DNA of 64,000 nt from Roseibium denhamense (GTDB taxonomy: Bacteria; Pseudomonadota; Alphaproteobacteria; Rhizobiales; Stappiaceae): the NCBI RefSeq assembly GCF_009711415.1, contig NZ_SMLZ01000110.1:62001-126000 (forward strand), read 5' to 3'. The position numbers and the translations under genes are program-made. Of the stretch, positions 19,699 to 27,950 are shown piece by piece. How positions within the stretch are numbered: position 1 is the stretch's first letter; every line of letters begins with the position of its first letter. The notes under the pieces are model-generated. The model was not told where the DNA came from and did not search any database. It saw nothing but the letters and a program-made list of their open reading frames with translations.

Positions 19699-20430
19699 TC
19701 ACGATGCCTTCAGCAGCCTGTACGCGAACCGGGGCGCCAGACGATGGAGTGTGTAAAGGAAAGCAACACGCCCAAGCCTGATCTCCGTCTCTCCTTTGCC
19801 AAGCCCTTTGACGATCTGCCGTGCAGCCTCTTTCACCGGGAGAGCTTTCAGATCCCGGCCGGCCGCCATCCGGGTTCGCAGCAGATCCGGAACAATTTCG
19901 CTCACAGTTATCCCGGTTCCTTCCAACTGATAGCTCAGCGCTCTTGTGAAGATGGACAAGCCCGCCTTTGTCGCGCAATAGATCGGCGCCGACCGCTTTG
20001 GGACCCGCGCAAGTGCTGAAGTGACAAACGCAACTTGAGGGCTTGCGGATTGTTTCAAGAGCGGAAGCAACTCCAGCGTCAGTTCGATTGGCGCAAGAAG
20101 GTTCACGGCCAGTTCCGTTTCAACCTGCTCCAGCAGCCCCCCTTGTTGCTGGAAGTCGTGGGGAAGCTGGATGGCCGCATTGTGGATCAGAAGATCAAGC
20201 GGCCGCTGCCCGGCATAAACCGCATCCACAAGTGCCCGCCGGCCCGCGGGGCAGGCAAGGTCCGCGCAAATGGGCACCACATTTTGGTGCGGACCGCACA
20301 TTTCCTGCAAGGCCGTTTCCGTCCGCCCGCAAATGACTACACGGTGCCCCTGCCCCGCATATGCTTTGGTCAGTTCTTTCCCAAGGCCAATCGCGCCTAC
20401 GGTAATCAAGATGGTCTTGCTGTCCTGCAT
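19699..20430 (-). CDS. Short-chain dehydrogenase/reductase with altered cofactor loop
   Basis: This is an NAD(P)-dependent oxidoreductase of unknown substrate. The ATG at 20430 (MQDSKTILIT) follows GGAGGCGGAAC and gives 243 residues, normal for a classical SDR. Family features are HNAAIQ, the serine in FVTSALARV and the catalytic pair in YCATKAG. The cofactor loop reads ITVGAIGLGKEL, so the usual TGxxxGxG is shortened by one residue to GxxGxG, as in extended dehydrogenases. The C-terminal stretch HRLAPRFAYRLL is seen in DltE-like SDRs. The gene lies 66 bp downstream of a Crp-like regulator on the same strand and may be co-transcribed with it. Confidence 0.85.
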   Translation of the reverse strand: MQDSKTILITVGAIGLGKELTKAYAGQGHRVVICGRTETALQEMCGPHQNVVPICADLACPAGRRALVDAVYAGQRPLDLLIHNAAIQLPHDFQQQGGLLEQVETELAVNLLAPIELTLELLPLLKQSASPQVAFVTSALARVPKRSAPIYCATKAGLSIFTRALSYQLEGTGITVSEIVPDLLRTRMAAGRDLKALPVKEAARQIVKGLGKGETEIRLGRVAFLYTLHRLAPRFAYRLLKAS

Positions 20431-20486
20431 GTTCCGCCTCCGTTTTGCGATGGAGGCTTGGGTAGGCCGGCAGCGCGGCAGGCGCA

Positions 20487-20500
20487 TTAACCCGGGTTAA
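20487..20500. promoter_or_regulatory. 14-bp perfect palindrome between the Crp-like gene and the SDR
   Basis: TTAACCCGGGTTAA overlaps the stop codon of the Crp-like gene and lies 57 bp before the SDR start codon. It could be an operator for the SDR gene. No regulator is assigned. Confidence 0.35.
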
Positions 20501-21120
20501 GAAACAGCCCGGCGGGCGCGGATCCGGGACAAGGCAACCGGGGTGATCCCGAGATAGGACGCAATATGGTACTGCGGGAGCCGATGTGCGATGCCGGCAT
20601 AATCGTCCAGGAACGCCTCATACCGCTCCAGAGCAGATTGTAGCAAAAACGAGGCCTCCCGGCGCTCCTTGCTGAGGGCCAGATCCGTGATGAAACGGCT
20701 GATCAGCCGTTCCCAGCTATGCAACCTGTGCCTCATGGTCCGGACAACATGAAGCGGTACGGCCACGCAAACCGTATCTTCCAGGGCCTGAATGAAAAAC
20801 GGCATGGGCTCATCCTGCAAGAATGTGGAGAGGCTTGTCGCAACGCCGCCGCCTGCCAGGAAATTCTTGTTGAATTCCTGCCCCGCGGGCGTGAGGTAGT
20901 AATACCTGACAAGACCGGACGAAATGAAAAAGAGATCATCCGGAACATCACCGGCCTGCAAGAGTGTCTCCCCCGCGGCGAACCGCACAACACGCGCCTC
21001 GAAGCGAAGGGTCTCAAACACCTCCTGATCCAGGTCTGCTGCTTGACTCAGCCATGCCTCGAATCCCGCCATAATTGCGTTGTCGGCCGCTGTCTCGGCA
21101 GGTGCCTCTGCTTCCTTCAT
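20497..21120 (-). CDS. Crp/Fnr-family transcriptional regulator
   Basis: This is a cyclic-nucleotide-binding-domain regulator. The ATG at 21120 (MKEAEAPAET) has AGGAGG upstream and gives 207 residues; the open frame continues to 21252 but that extension has no comparable ribosome site. The beta-barrel domain spans about residues 30-145 (VRFAAGETLLQAGDVPDDLFFISSG), followed by a long helix. A C-terminal helix-turn-helix reads HRLPQYHIASYLGITPVALSRIR. The phosphate-binding RxS of true Crp is not evident and no Fe-S cysteines are seen, so the ligand is unknown. It may control the SDR downstream or the AhpD-like gene upstream. Confidence 0.88.
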   Translation of the reverse strand: MKEAEAPAETAADNAIMAGFEAWLSQAADLDQEVFETLRFEARVVRFAAGETLLQAGDVPDDLFFISSGLVRYYYLTPAGQEFNKNFLAGGGVATSLSTFLQDEPMPFFIQALEDTVCVAVPLHVVRTMRHRLHSWERLISRFITDLALSKERREASFLLQSALERYEAFLDDYAGIAHRLPQYHIASYLGITPVALSRIRARRAVS

Positions 21121-21430
21121 GTCCTGCCTCCTGGCGCCAGCACACCGTGTGCAGATGACAAACACACCAGCCATGATCTGCACAAGCCTCAAGGTGGCCA
21201 ATCCCGGTCCAAGGACCCATGCCGCGATTGCCCCCGCTTCGTTCACCCGCACTCACGGTCATCCGGTCACGGACTGGCCACGGAAATACACGAAATCGAG
21301 AGCTTTTCAAAAAACGGCAAAATTCAGCCATTTCTGGATCAGATTTTATTTTTGACTTTTGAGTACAAAATATCCAAGTTGGGGTCAGCGCAACACCGCG
21401 TCAGCGTTCAAACACCTCAAGGAAAGCACA
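21121..21430. other. Divergent intergenic region, 310 bp
   Basis: This spacer lies between the divergently transcribed Crp-like and AhpD-like genes. The part nearest the plus-strand gene is AT-rich (about 21300-21370) and is the likely promoter area for that gene. I see no convincing RNA or additional gene. Confidence 0.5.
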
Positions 21431-22000
21431 ATGACCGACTTTACAATCCACACACTGGAAAGCGCCCCGGAAGGCGGCGCCGAGCTTCTTGAAAAGTCCC
21501 AGAAAGCCTTCGGCCGCATCCCCGGTCTGCATGCCGTCATGTCCGAGTCCCCGCAATTGCTGGACGGGTATCAGCGTCTACATCAGCTCTTCCAGGAAAC
21601 AAGCCTGACCACCGTTGAGCAAAACGTTGTCTGGCTGGTAATCAACGTGGAACATGAGTGCCATTACTGTGTCCCTGCCCACACCGGCATCGCACATATG
21701 CAAAAAGTGCCTGAAGATGTCATTGAAGCGCTGCGCAACAACACACCCTTGGCCGACCCGAAGCTGGAAGCTCTGCGCGAATTCACGCTCAAAGTTGTCC
21801 GTCAGCGTGGCTACGTGTCGGACGAAGAGGTTCAAACCTTCCTCGATGCCGGCTTTACCAAGCGCAATGTGCTCGACATCATTCTCGGCCTCGCCCAGAA
21901 AGTCATGTCGAACTATGTTAATCACATTGCCGAAACGCCGGTCGACAAGGTCTTTCACAAGTTTGCGTGGACCCCGCCGGCCCGTGCCGCGGCTGAGTAA
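21431..22000 (+). CDS. Carboxymuconolactone decarboxylase/AhpD-like protein
   Basis: This is a small helical protein of the alkylhydroperoxidase D-like family, usually a thiol peroxidase or redox partner. The ATG at 21431 follows AAGGAAAGCACA and gives 189 residues; an upstream ATG in the same frame at 21359 lacks a ribosome site. The core motif is NVEHECHYCVPAHTGIAH, which carries the redox CxxC with its upstream Glu and downstream His, as in AhpD-type peroxidases. A TetR-family gene follows 62 bp downstream on the same strand and may repress it. The physiological substrate is not known. Confidence 0.88.
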   Translation: MTDFTIHTLESAPEGGAELLEKSQKAFGRIPGLHAVMSESPQLLDGYQRLHQLFQETSLTTVEQNVVWLVINVEHECHYCVPAHTGIAHMQKVPEDVIEALRNNTPLADPKLEALREFTLKVVRQRGYVSDEEVQTFLDAGFTKRNVLDIILGLAQKVMSNYVNHIAETPVDKVFHKFAWTPPARAAAE

Positions 22001-22062
22001 CCCTTACGGATCGCAGCCCGTTTGCGCGGGCTGCGCCCCCACATTATCTGGATTGAAGCGCC

Positions 22063-22653
22063 ATGGCAGGACGGCCGCGCAAATTTGATGAAGACAAGGC
22101 CCTGGACGCCTTCATGGATGTGTTCTGGACCAAGGGCTATGCTGCGACATCCGTCGACGATCTCCAGGATGCGATTGGGATCAAGCGGGGCAGCTTCTAT
22201 TCGACGTTTGAAAGCAAGGATGCCGTCTTCTCGTCTGTCCTGGATCGTTATGTCCAAAGACGCACGCTAAAAGGACTGGATCTGCTCGATGACCCGGCGG
22301 GTCCCAGAAAGGGCCTTGCGCGTTTCTTGCGCCACATCGGCAATAGGATGGCCGAAGACACCCGGCGCGGCTGCCTGATTTTTTCCAACGTGTCAGAACG
22401 GTCTCTGGACGGTACGCCGCAAGGAGATCAACTGGCGGAGCTCAACGCGCTCATCGCCGGCCGTATTCAGGAGAAGGTTGATCTCGCCCTCAAAGGGCTG
22501 GCGGAGAGCGACACCGGTTCCGCAGAACAGCTCAGCGCTTTTGTCATGACAACACTCTTTGGCCTGAACGGCATGGCCCGCACCGGCGCCGATCCAAAGG
22601 ACATTCGCGCTGCTGCAGAACTCGCCGCTCAAACCGTCGAGGCGAATGCGTAA
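22063..22653 (+). CDS. TetR/AcrR-family transcriptional regulator
   Basis: This is a 196-residue TetR-type repressor. The N-terminal DNA-binding domain (about 6-55) includes ALDAFMDVFWTKGYAATSVDDL, with the recognition helix in IKRGSFYSTFESKDAVF. The C-terminal part is an all-helical ligand domain with no diagnostic motif. It lies just downstream of the AhpD-like gene on the same strand and ends 6 bp before the convergent bdhA-like stop. A role in controlling the AhpD-like gene is inferred from adjacency. No palindromic operator stands out. Confidence 0.9.
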   Translation: MAGRPRKFDEDKALDAFMDVFWTKGYAATSVDDLQDAIGIKRGSFYSTFESKDAVFSSVLDRYVQRRTLKGLDLLDDPAGPRKGLARFLRHIGNRMAEDTRRGCLIFSNVSERSLDGTPQGDQLAELNALIAGRIQEKVDLALKGLAESDTGSAEQLSAFVMTTLFGLNGMARTGADPKDIRAAAELAAQTVEANA

Positions 22654-22659
22654 ACGGCG

Positions 22660-23469
22660 TTATTGCGCCGTCCACCCGCCATCGACCGGTAATGATATCC
22701 CGGTGATGTTATGCGCCAGCGGACTGCAAAGCCACAGGACCGCCTCCCCAATTTCCGAAGAATCAGACGTGCGTTGCGTTGGCTGCTTCTCCGAAAGCAG
22801 GCTGGCAACCGCCTTGTCACGATCTCCGCCGAACTGCTGCGCGCGTGCATTGATTTGCGGCTGGATCAACTCGGTTTCCGTCCACCCCGGACAAACGCAA
22901 TTGATGGTCACACCGCCGGAATGCTTGCTGCCGGCCGTGGCATATTCAAGGGCCGCAACCTTGGACAACCCGACCAGACCATGCTTCGCAGCCACGTAAG
23001 GGCCTTTGTTGATCGAGGCGACAAGGCCGTGGACCGAGGCAATGTTGACGACGCGCCCAAATCCACGCGCGGCCATCGCCGGCAGGGCCTTCTGCATGGT
23101 ATGAAATGCACTGGAGAGGTTGACGGCGATAATCGCGTCCCAGGTCGCGGCAGGCATGTCTTCAAACGAGGCTGTGTGCTGAATGCCGGCATTATTGACC
23201 AGAATGTCGAGCGGGCCCCATGCCTCAACAGCATGCATCAGTTTTGCAATTGCATCGGGGTCCCTCAAGTCGCCGTCAAAGAAACGCGCTTCTGGGGCAC
23301 CTGCGGCCTCCAGTTCAGAAACGGCCTTTTCGCAAGCCGCCTGATCGGCGAGGCCATGAACCGCAATCCGGCACCCGGCTTCAGCCAGTTTCCTGGCGAC
23401 CGCCAAACCGATCCCCTGCACAGAGCCGGTCACGAGTGCGGTGCGGCCCTTCAATTGGTTTTGTGTCAT
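22660..23469 (-). CDS. bdhA: 3-hydroxybutyrate dehydrogenase
   Basis: This NAD-dependent SDR oxidises (R)-3-hydroxybutyrate to acetoacetate in the cytoplasm, as in polyhydroxybutyrate breakdown. It has 269 residues from the second of two adjacent ATGs, which is better spaced from the GGGAGG site; the first gives 270. Motifs are TGSVQGIG for the cofactor, NNAGIQH, IASVHGLVAS with the catalytic Ser, YVAAKHGLVGL with Tyr and Lys, and PGWTETELIQPQI. The H-G-L-V-A-S and A-A-K-H-G-L context is typical of 3-hydroxybutyrate dehydrogenases. The divergent CoA-transferase genes fit the same pathway, activating the acetoacetate it forms. Confidence 0.88.
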   Translation of the reverse strand: MTQNQLKGRTALVTGSVQGIGLAVARKLAEAGCRIAVHGLADQAACEKAVSELEAAGAPEARFFDGDLRDPDAIAKLMHAVEAWGPLDILVNNAGIQHTASFEDMPAATWDAIIAVNLSSAFHTMQKALPAMAARGFGRVVNIASVHGLVASINKGPYVAAKHGLVGLSKVAALEYATAGSKHSGGVTINCVCPGWTETELIQPQINARAQQFGGDRDKAVASLLSEKQPTQRTSDSSEIGEAVLWLCSPLAHNITGISLPVDGGWTAQ

Positions 23470-23702
23470 CATCTTCCTCCCAGATTTGGCACGCGCTTAA
23501 GCGATGGCCGGGCGCTGCAGCCACCCGAATTTGAAGTTCGGCTCATGTGCCCCGCTTGCTCTAACCGAATTTCAGTTCCACCAAACGGAGCTGCGAGACC
23601 ATGAGGCACGGTGCGTAGTACTACGGCATCGCACAAATTTCATTTTCCTGTCACGTGGTTAAAGCTAACGTCCTCATCACATTACGAAATCAGGTGCTTT
23701 GC

Positions 23703-24356
23703 ATGAAACAGGCAATTAAGGCGGATGCTGCCGCCGACCTCATTCCCGACGGTGCGTCTCTCCTTATTGGCGGGTTCATGGGGGTCGGGTCCCCGCACCG
23801 GTTGATCGACGCGCTGGTGGCACGCGAAGCCAGAGACCTGACGGTCATTGCAAACGACACGGCCATGCCGGGAACCGGGATCGGGAAACTGATCACGTCG
23901 GGATGCGTCTCGAAGGTCATTGCCTCGCATATCGGCCTGAACCCCGAAACCCAGCAGAAAATGATTTCCGGCGAGATCGATGTGGATCTTGTCCCGCAGG
24001 GCACACTCGTTGAGCGGATCCGGGCGGCCGGGGTCGGCCTTGGCGGCATCCTGACCCCGACAGGGATCGGAACCCTGGTGGAGGAAGGCAAGCAGAGCAT
24101 CACGGTTGATGGCAAGGACTACCTTCTGGAAACCCCATTGGCCGGGGATTTTGCGCTGATTGCCGCCCATCAGGCGGACTATGTTGGAAATCTTGAATAC
24201 TCACTCACGGCCCACAACTTCAATCCGATCATGGCCATGGCCGGAAAAACCGTGATCGCCGAACCTCACACGATCGTGCCCGTCGGCGTGATTTCGCCCG
24301 ACAGCGTCAAGACACCGGGCATCCTAATCGATCATCTTCTGGAGAGGGCTCACTGA
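23703..24356 (+). CDS. atoD: 3-oxoacid CoA-transferase subunit A (AtoD-like)
   Basis: This is the alpha subunit of an acetate/acetoacetate CoA-transferase. The ATG at 23703 (MKQAIKADAAAD) gives 217 residues, the normal size; an in-frame ATG at 23655 would add 16 atypical residues. The family loop GGFMGVGSPHRLIDAL is near the N-terminus, followed by NDTAMPGTGIGKLI, GLNPETQQKM and VDLVPQGTLVERIRA. The stop overlaps the start of the beta-subunit gene. With bdhA facing the other way, the pair probably converts acetoacetate to acetoacetyl-CoA. The exact acyl donor cannot be read from the sequence. Confidence 0.9.
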   Translation: MKQAIKADAAADLIPDGASLLIGGFMGVGSPHRLIDALVAREARDLTVIANDTAMPGTGIGKLITSGCVSKVIASHIGLNPETQQKMISGEIDVDLVPQGTLVERIRAAGVGLGGILTPTGIGTLVEEGKQSITVDGKDYLLETPLAGDFALIAAHQADYVGNLEYSLTAHNFNPIMAMAGKTVIAEPHTIVPVGVISPDSVKTPGILIDHLLERAH

Positions 24357-25006
24357 TGGACGCCAAGGAAATCATAGCGCGCCGGGTCGCTCAGGAGATC
24401 CAACCCGAAACACTCGTCAATCTCGGCATCGGTCTTCCCTCCATGGTGGCCAATTTCCTGCCCAAGGATGTGCATGTGTTCTTTCAGGCAGAAAACGGCG
24501 TGATTGGGCTGGGAGCACGTCCACCGGAAGGCATGGAAGATCCGGATCTGACCGATGCGGGCGGCGGCTTTGTCACTGCCGTCCCCGGTGCCGCGTCCAT
24601 CGATAGCGCCATGAGCTTTGGCCTGATCCGTGGCGGGCACCTTGATACCACCGTCTTGGGCGGTCTTCAGATCGATGAGCGCGGATACCTTGCCAACTGG
24701 ATGATCCCGGGAAAGATGGTGCCCGGCATGGGCGGCGCCATGGATCTTGTCGCAGGCGCCAAACAGGTGATTGTGTCCATGGTGCACACTGCGAAGGGGA
24801 AACCGAAGATCCTTCATGAATGCAATTTACCGCTGACAGCCCAGCGCCGGGTCAGCCTGATCGTCACAGAGATGGCCGTGATTGAACCTGTCGAAGACGG
24901 CCTGCTTTTAAAGGAAACCGGGCCCGGCGTCACTGTCGACGATGTCATCTCGGCAACCGAAGCCAATCTGATCATTCGCGGCGAAGTCCCGTCCATGCAG
25001 CTTTAG
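24356..25006 (+). CDS. atoA: 3-oxoacid CoA-transferase subunit B (AtoA-like)
   Basis: This is the beta subunit of the CoA-transferase and carries the catalytic glutamate. The 216 residues begin in the TGATG overlap with subunit A. Signatures are NLGIGLPSMVANFL, the active-site region FQAENGVIGLG (Glu near residue 46), GGGFVTAVPGAASIDSAMSFG, GGHLDTTVLGGLQID and the glycine-rich PGKMVPGMGGAMDL. Subunits A and B together form the active heteromer. The stop is followed by a short spacer and the convergent MocR-type gene. Confidence 0.92.
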   Translation: MDAKEIIARRVAQEIQPETLVNLGIGLPSMVANFLPKDVHVFFQAENGVIGLGARPPEGMEDPDLTDAGGGFVTAVPGAASIDSAMSFGLIRGGHLDTTVLGGLQIDERGYLANWMIPGKMVPGMGGAMDLVAGAKQVIVSMVHTAKGKPKILHECNLPLTAQRRVSLIVTEMAVIEPVEDGLLLKETGPGVTVDDVISATEANLIIRGEVPSMQL

Positions 25007-25039
25007 CAACCGGACCAATTGAGTAGTTTCTGAAACCGC

Positions 25040-26533
25040 CTAACCGAGCCGGTTAGAGCCAGACCGGGCGTCGTCCAGACAAACGGAAAGCGCCGCGACG
25101 CCTGCCGCAACCTGATCCTGTGTGGCATCGGCAAATCCGATAATCAATCCGGACCGGCGGCCGCCACCGATATAGCAATTGCTGAGCGGCGAGACGGAAA
25201 ATCCCCTCGCCTGCATGGCTTTTGCCAAAGCCACATCATCAACGGTGTCCTGGAATTTCGCCGTGACCTGCACATTTCCCGTCGGCATGTCCACGTCGAT
25301 CTGATTTCCGAGCCGCTTGCGCAAAGTCCCCACAAGGTAGCGCCCCCGCTCTTCATAAATCTGGCGGATGTGCTTGAGGTGTTTTTGATAAAGACCGCTG
25401 TCAATAAACTGGGCCAAGGCCGCCTGCGTCTGAACATTTGCCGCACAGCCGAAGTTCCGGACCATTTGCGACATGGATTCAATCAGGCTGGTGGGCAGGA
25501 CACAAAAGGCGATCCGCAGTCCCGGCATCAGGCTCTTTGCGAAGGTGCCCATGTAAACGATCCGTTCCGCCTCCGCCAAACCATGCAGCGCGGCGACCGG
25601 CCGGCCGACGAAAAGAAATTCACTGTCATAGTCATCCTCCAGAATGATTGCGCCTGAGACCCGTGCCGCCTCTATCAGGGCAAGGCGCCGTGCCAGCGGC
25701 ATCCGCATTCCAAGGGGATAATTATGGGACGGGGTGACGTAGATCATCTTCGGCGTTTTTGTGCCCGGCGGCACCGCCGCCGGATCTGCCCCCTCACCAT
25801 CGGTTGGCAGCGGGACCATTTTCAGACCGGCACCATGAAACGCCGTGCGGGCACCGATGTAACCGGGCTCCTCGATCCAGACGGTATCGCCGGGATCCGC
25901 CAGCCCTTGGGCAAGAAGTGTAAGAATAGCCTGCATCGATGCGGTGATCAGGATTTGCTCCGGGTCGGCCTGAACGCCCCGTTCAAGCAAGAGATGCCGG
26001 GCCAGTTCGGCTTTCAGCGCGGGAAGTCCGGTGTAATTCCGGTACTGCAAGTTATGTGACCGCACGGACCTTGCGGCACGCCGCAAGACACGCGCCCAGT
26101 CGTCGAACGGAAAAGTGTCGAGAGCAGGTGCCCCTGGCTGCAAGGCACCGTCACTATGGCGCCCTCCCCATCCGGGCCCGCGCATGTCCGCGGCCATGAG
26201 CGCCCCTCGTGATGAAAGCTCGGGCCGCGCACGTGTTCCGGAGGCCGCGTCTATCGCGGTTTCCAGTCTTAGTTCTTCCATCACAACGGGGACAGCGCCG
26301 CTGCGGGACCGGATTATTCCCTCTGTCTGCAGGAGCTCATAGGCCGTGTTCACGGTATTCCGGCCAACGGACAGACCGGCCGCAAGGCGCCGGCTCGATG
26401 GCAGGCGGGTGCCTGCCTGCAGATGCCCGGACCGCACCGCATCCCTAATGCCGCGATAAATCTGCTCAGACAGTGCAACGCCGCTGTCCCGGTCCAGAGT
26501 CAAAATGCCATCCGGCAAAACAGGTTCTATCAT
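25040..26533 (-). CDS. MocR-family (GntR-aminotransferase) transcriptional regulator
   Basis: This is a PLP-binding transcription factor in which a GntR winged helix (about residues 12-80, LSEQIYRGIRDAVRSGHLQAGTRLPSSR) is fused to a fold-type I aminotransferase domain. The 497 residues are the usual MocR length. The PLP lysine is expected in VYMGTFAKSLMPGLRIAF, and YNYTGLP-like and DDYDSEF motifs are visible. It is divergent from a pyridoxamine-phosphate-oxidase-like gene with a 79-bp shared promoter region, the common arrangement for MocR and its target. The effector is probably PLP or a PLP adduct, but this is inferred from the family. Confidence 0.92.
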   Translation of the reverse strand: MIEPVLPDGILTLDRDSGVALSEQIYRGIRDAVRSGHLQAGTRLPSSRRLAAGLSVGRNTVNTAYELLQTEGIIRSRSGAVPVVMEELRLETAIDAASGTRARPELSSRGALMAADMRGPGWGGRHSDGALQPGAPALDTFPFDDWARVLRRAARSVRSHNLQYRNYTGLPALKAELARHLLLERGVQADPEQILITASMQAILTLLAQGLADPGDTVWIEEPGYIGARTAFHGAGLKMVPLPTDGEGADPAAVPPGTKTPKMIYVTPSHNYPLGMRMPLARRLALIEAARVSGAIILEDDYDSEFLFVGRPVAALHGLAEAERIVYMGTFAKSLMPGLRIAFCVLPTSLIESMSQMVRNFGCAANVQTQAALAQFIDSGLYQKHLKHIRQIYEERGRYLVGTLRKRLGNQIDVDMPTGNVQVTAKFQDTVDDVALAKAMQARGFSVSPLSNCYIGGGRRSGLIIGFADATQDQVAAGVAALSVCLDDARSGSNRLG

Positions 26534-26612
26534 TTTTGAAAATCCTGATCTTCTTTAGAACCAGAATAAAGGTGAAATGGCGCGGAACAAGAAAAAACGT
26601 CGAGGACATCTC

Positions 26613-27287
26613 ATGAGCGCCCACCACAAGAAAATCACGGCCGGCCGGCCCGCTTACGCAAAAATCCGGCAGATGAACCGGGGTGGTTACGACCGCGCAA
26701 TCGCCAATCAAATCCTGGACAAAGGCCTCATCGCCCATTGCGGCTTCATCCATGACGGCCAGCCGATGGTGATCCCCATGGCATATGCCCGGGTTGACGA
26801 CGTGCTGTACATTCATGGGGCAAGCACAACGCGGATCATCAAGGCGAATGTGGATGGTGTTCCGGCATCCTTGACGGTGACGCTGGTCGATGGCCTTGTC
26901 GTCGCCCGGTCCGCCTTTCATCACTCCATGAATTACCGCTGCGCGATCGTTCACGGAACGGCCAGCAAGGTGACCAGCGAAGACGAAGAGACCATGGCCC
27001 TTGCCGCGATCACGGATCATCTGTTGCCCGGCCGGTGGGACGAATGCCGCGCCATGATGCCGAAAGAGCTCAAGGCGACCGGTGTCCTGCGCCTTACAAT
27101 GGATTATGTGAGCACGAAAGTGAGAACCGGCGGGCCGGTGGATGACAAAGAGGACCTAGGATCGAATGTCTGGGCGGGCGTTGTTCCAGTCACCACAGCA
27201 CTTGGACAGCCTTTGGCGGCAGCTGATGTTCCAGACACCAGTCCGGTTCCAGCATCGATACCGTCTGCGGCCCGTAAATTTGCCTAA
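26613..27287 (+). CDS. Pyridoxamine 5'-phosphate oxidase-related flavin-binding protein
   Basis: This is a split-barrel protein of the pyridoxamine-phosphate-oxidase-like group (Pyridox_ox_2 type). The ATG at 26613 (MSAHHKKITAG) has GAGG nine bases upstream and gives 224 residues; the upstream ATG at 26577 has no site. Visible motifs are IAHCGFIHDGQPMVIPMAYARV, LYIHGASTTRI and HSMNYRCAIVHGTA, which match the flavin-binding strands of the family. It is divergent from the MocR-type regulator, which probably controls it. Members often bind FMN or heme and the substrate is unknown. A role in vitamin B6 metabolism is plausible because of the PLP-binding regulator next to it, but not proven. Confidence 0.85.
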   Translation: MSAHHKKITAGRPAYAKIRQMNRGGYDRAIANQILDKGLIAHCGFIHDGQPMVIPMAYARVDDVLYIHGASTTRIIKANVDGVPASLTVTLVDGLVVARSAFHHSMNYRCAIVHGTASKVTSEDEETMALAAITDHLLPGRWDECRAMMPKELKATGVLRLTMDYVSTKVRTGGPVDDKEDLGSNVWAGVVPVTTALGQPLAAADVPDTSPVPASIPSAARKFA

Positions 27288-27306
27288 AACATTGACCAAA
27301 TAGCAA

Positions 27307-27338
27307 AACACCCCGCCGCGGATCCGCGGCGGGGTGTT
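27307..27338. terminator. Strong palindromic terminator between convergent genes
   Basis: A 14-base perfect stem (AACACCCCGCCGCG) encloses the tetraloop GATC. It lies 20 bp after the flavin-protein stop and 55 bp after the convergent transglycosylase stop. The minus-strand side is followed by TTTTGC, so it may act in both directions. Confidence 0.75.
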
Positions 27339-27392
27339 GGTATGCAGGATCCGGCAGCCGCATCAAAGCAACGTTGCGGCCATAACAGCACC

Positions 27393-27950
27393 TCAGCTGG
27401 AGGCGAGGATCCGCTTAACCTTGGTGCAGTAGCGGCGGCTGATCGGGTTCATCCGCTTTGCATAGTGGCCTGCATTGTAGCGCAGGATCGTGCCGCACAA
27501 GTCGCCATTGGCCCGCTCATGGGCACCGGCAAGGTACTTCATGCCCCATTCCAGGTTCGTCTCCGGGCGGTAGAGCGCTTTTGTAGAGCCACGGTAGCCC
27601 ATGCCACGCGCCGTGGCGGGCTTGATTTGCATGAGCCCGACTTCACCAGCCCGACCGCGGGCTTTCGCATTGAAGTTACTTTCCACTTCCACGACCGCTT
27701 TCGCGATCTTGATCGGAACGCCGTGCTTGCGCGCAGCTTTGCGGATCAGGGTCGCATATTTGTCTTTACGGGGATCGCCGGTTTTGACGTCGGCTTCAGC
27801 AGACTGCGACATGGCGCCCAGCAGGCCCGGCCCCGACTTGGCGATCTCCATGTGCGTTTTAATATCGGCAGCTGCAGGGTATGTGCCGAAAGTTACAAGG
27901 CAGGCGAAAAGACAAAGCGCCCGAGTGATGGTGTTGAATGACCGTAACAA
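27393..27950 (-). CDS. Small periplasmic lytic transglycosylase (SLT domain)
   Basis: This enzyme is predicted to cut peptidoglycan strands non-hydrolytically in the periplasm. Of its 185 residues the first 28 look like a Sec signal peptide ending TYPAAA. The SLT domain covers about 65-175, with the catalytic glutamate in AVVEVESNFNAKARG, the motif GEVGLMQIKPATARGMG, and ILRYNAGHY near the end. These are the three standard SLT family 1 sites. It is monocistronic and followed by a strong palindrome. A role in wall turnover, or in opening the wall for an assembled machine, cannot be told apart from the sequence. Confidence 0.9.
   Translation of the reverse strand: MLRSFNTITRALCLFACLVTFGTYPAAADIKTHMEIAKSGPGLLGAMSQSAEADVKTGDPRKDKYATLIRKAARKHGVPIKIAKAVVEVESNFNAKARGRAGEVGLMQIKPATARGMGYRGSTKALYRPETNLEWGMKYLAGAHERANGDLCGTILRYNAGHYAKRMNPISRRYCTKVKRILASS

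Noticed and set aside
19179..19781. 200-codon open frame on the plus strand
   Set aside because: It covers the antisense of the RNase P RNA, whose conserved blocks and P1 pairing explain the sequence.
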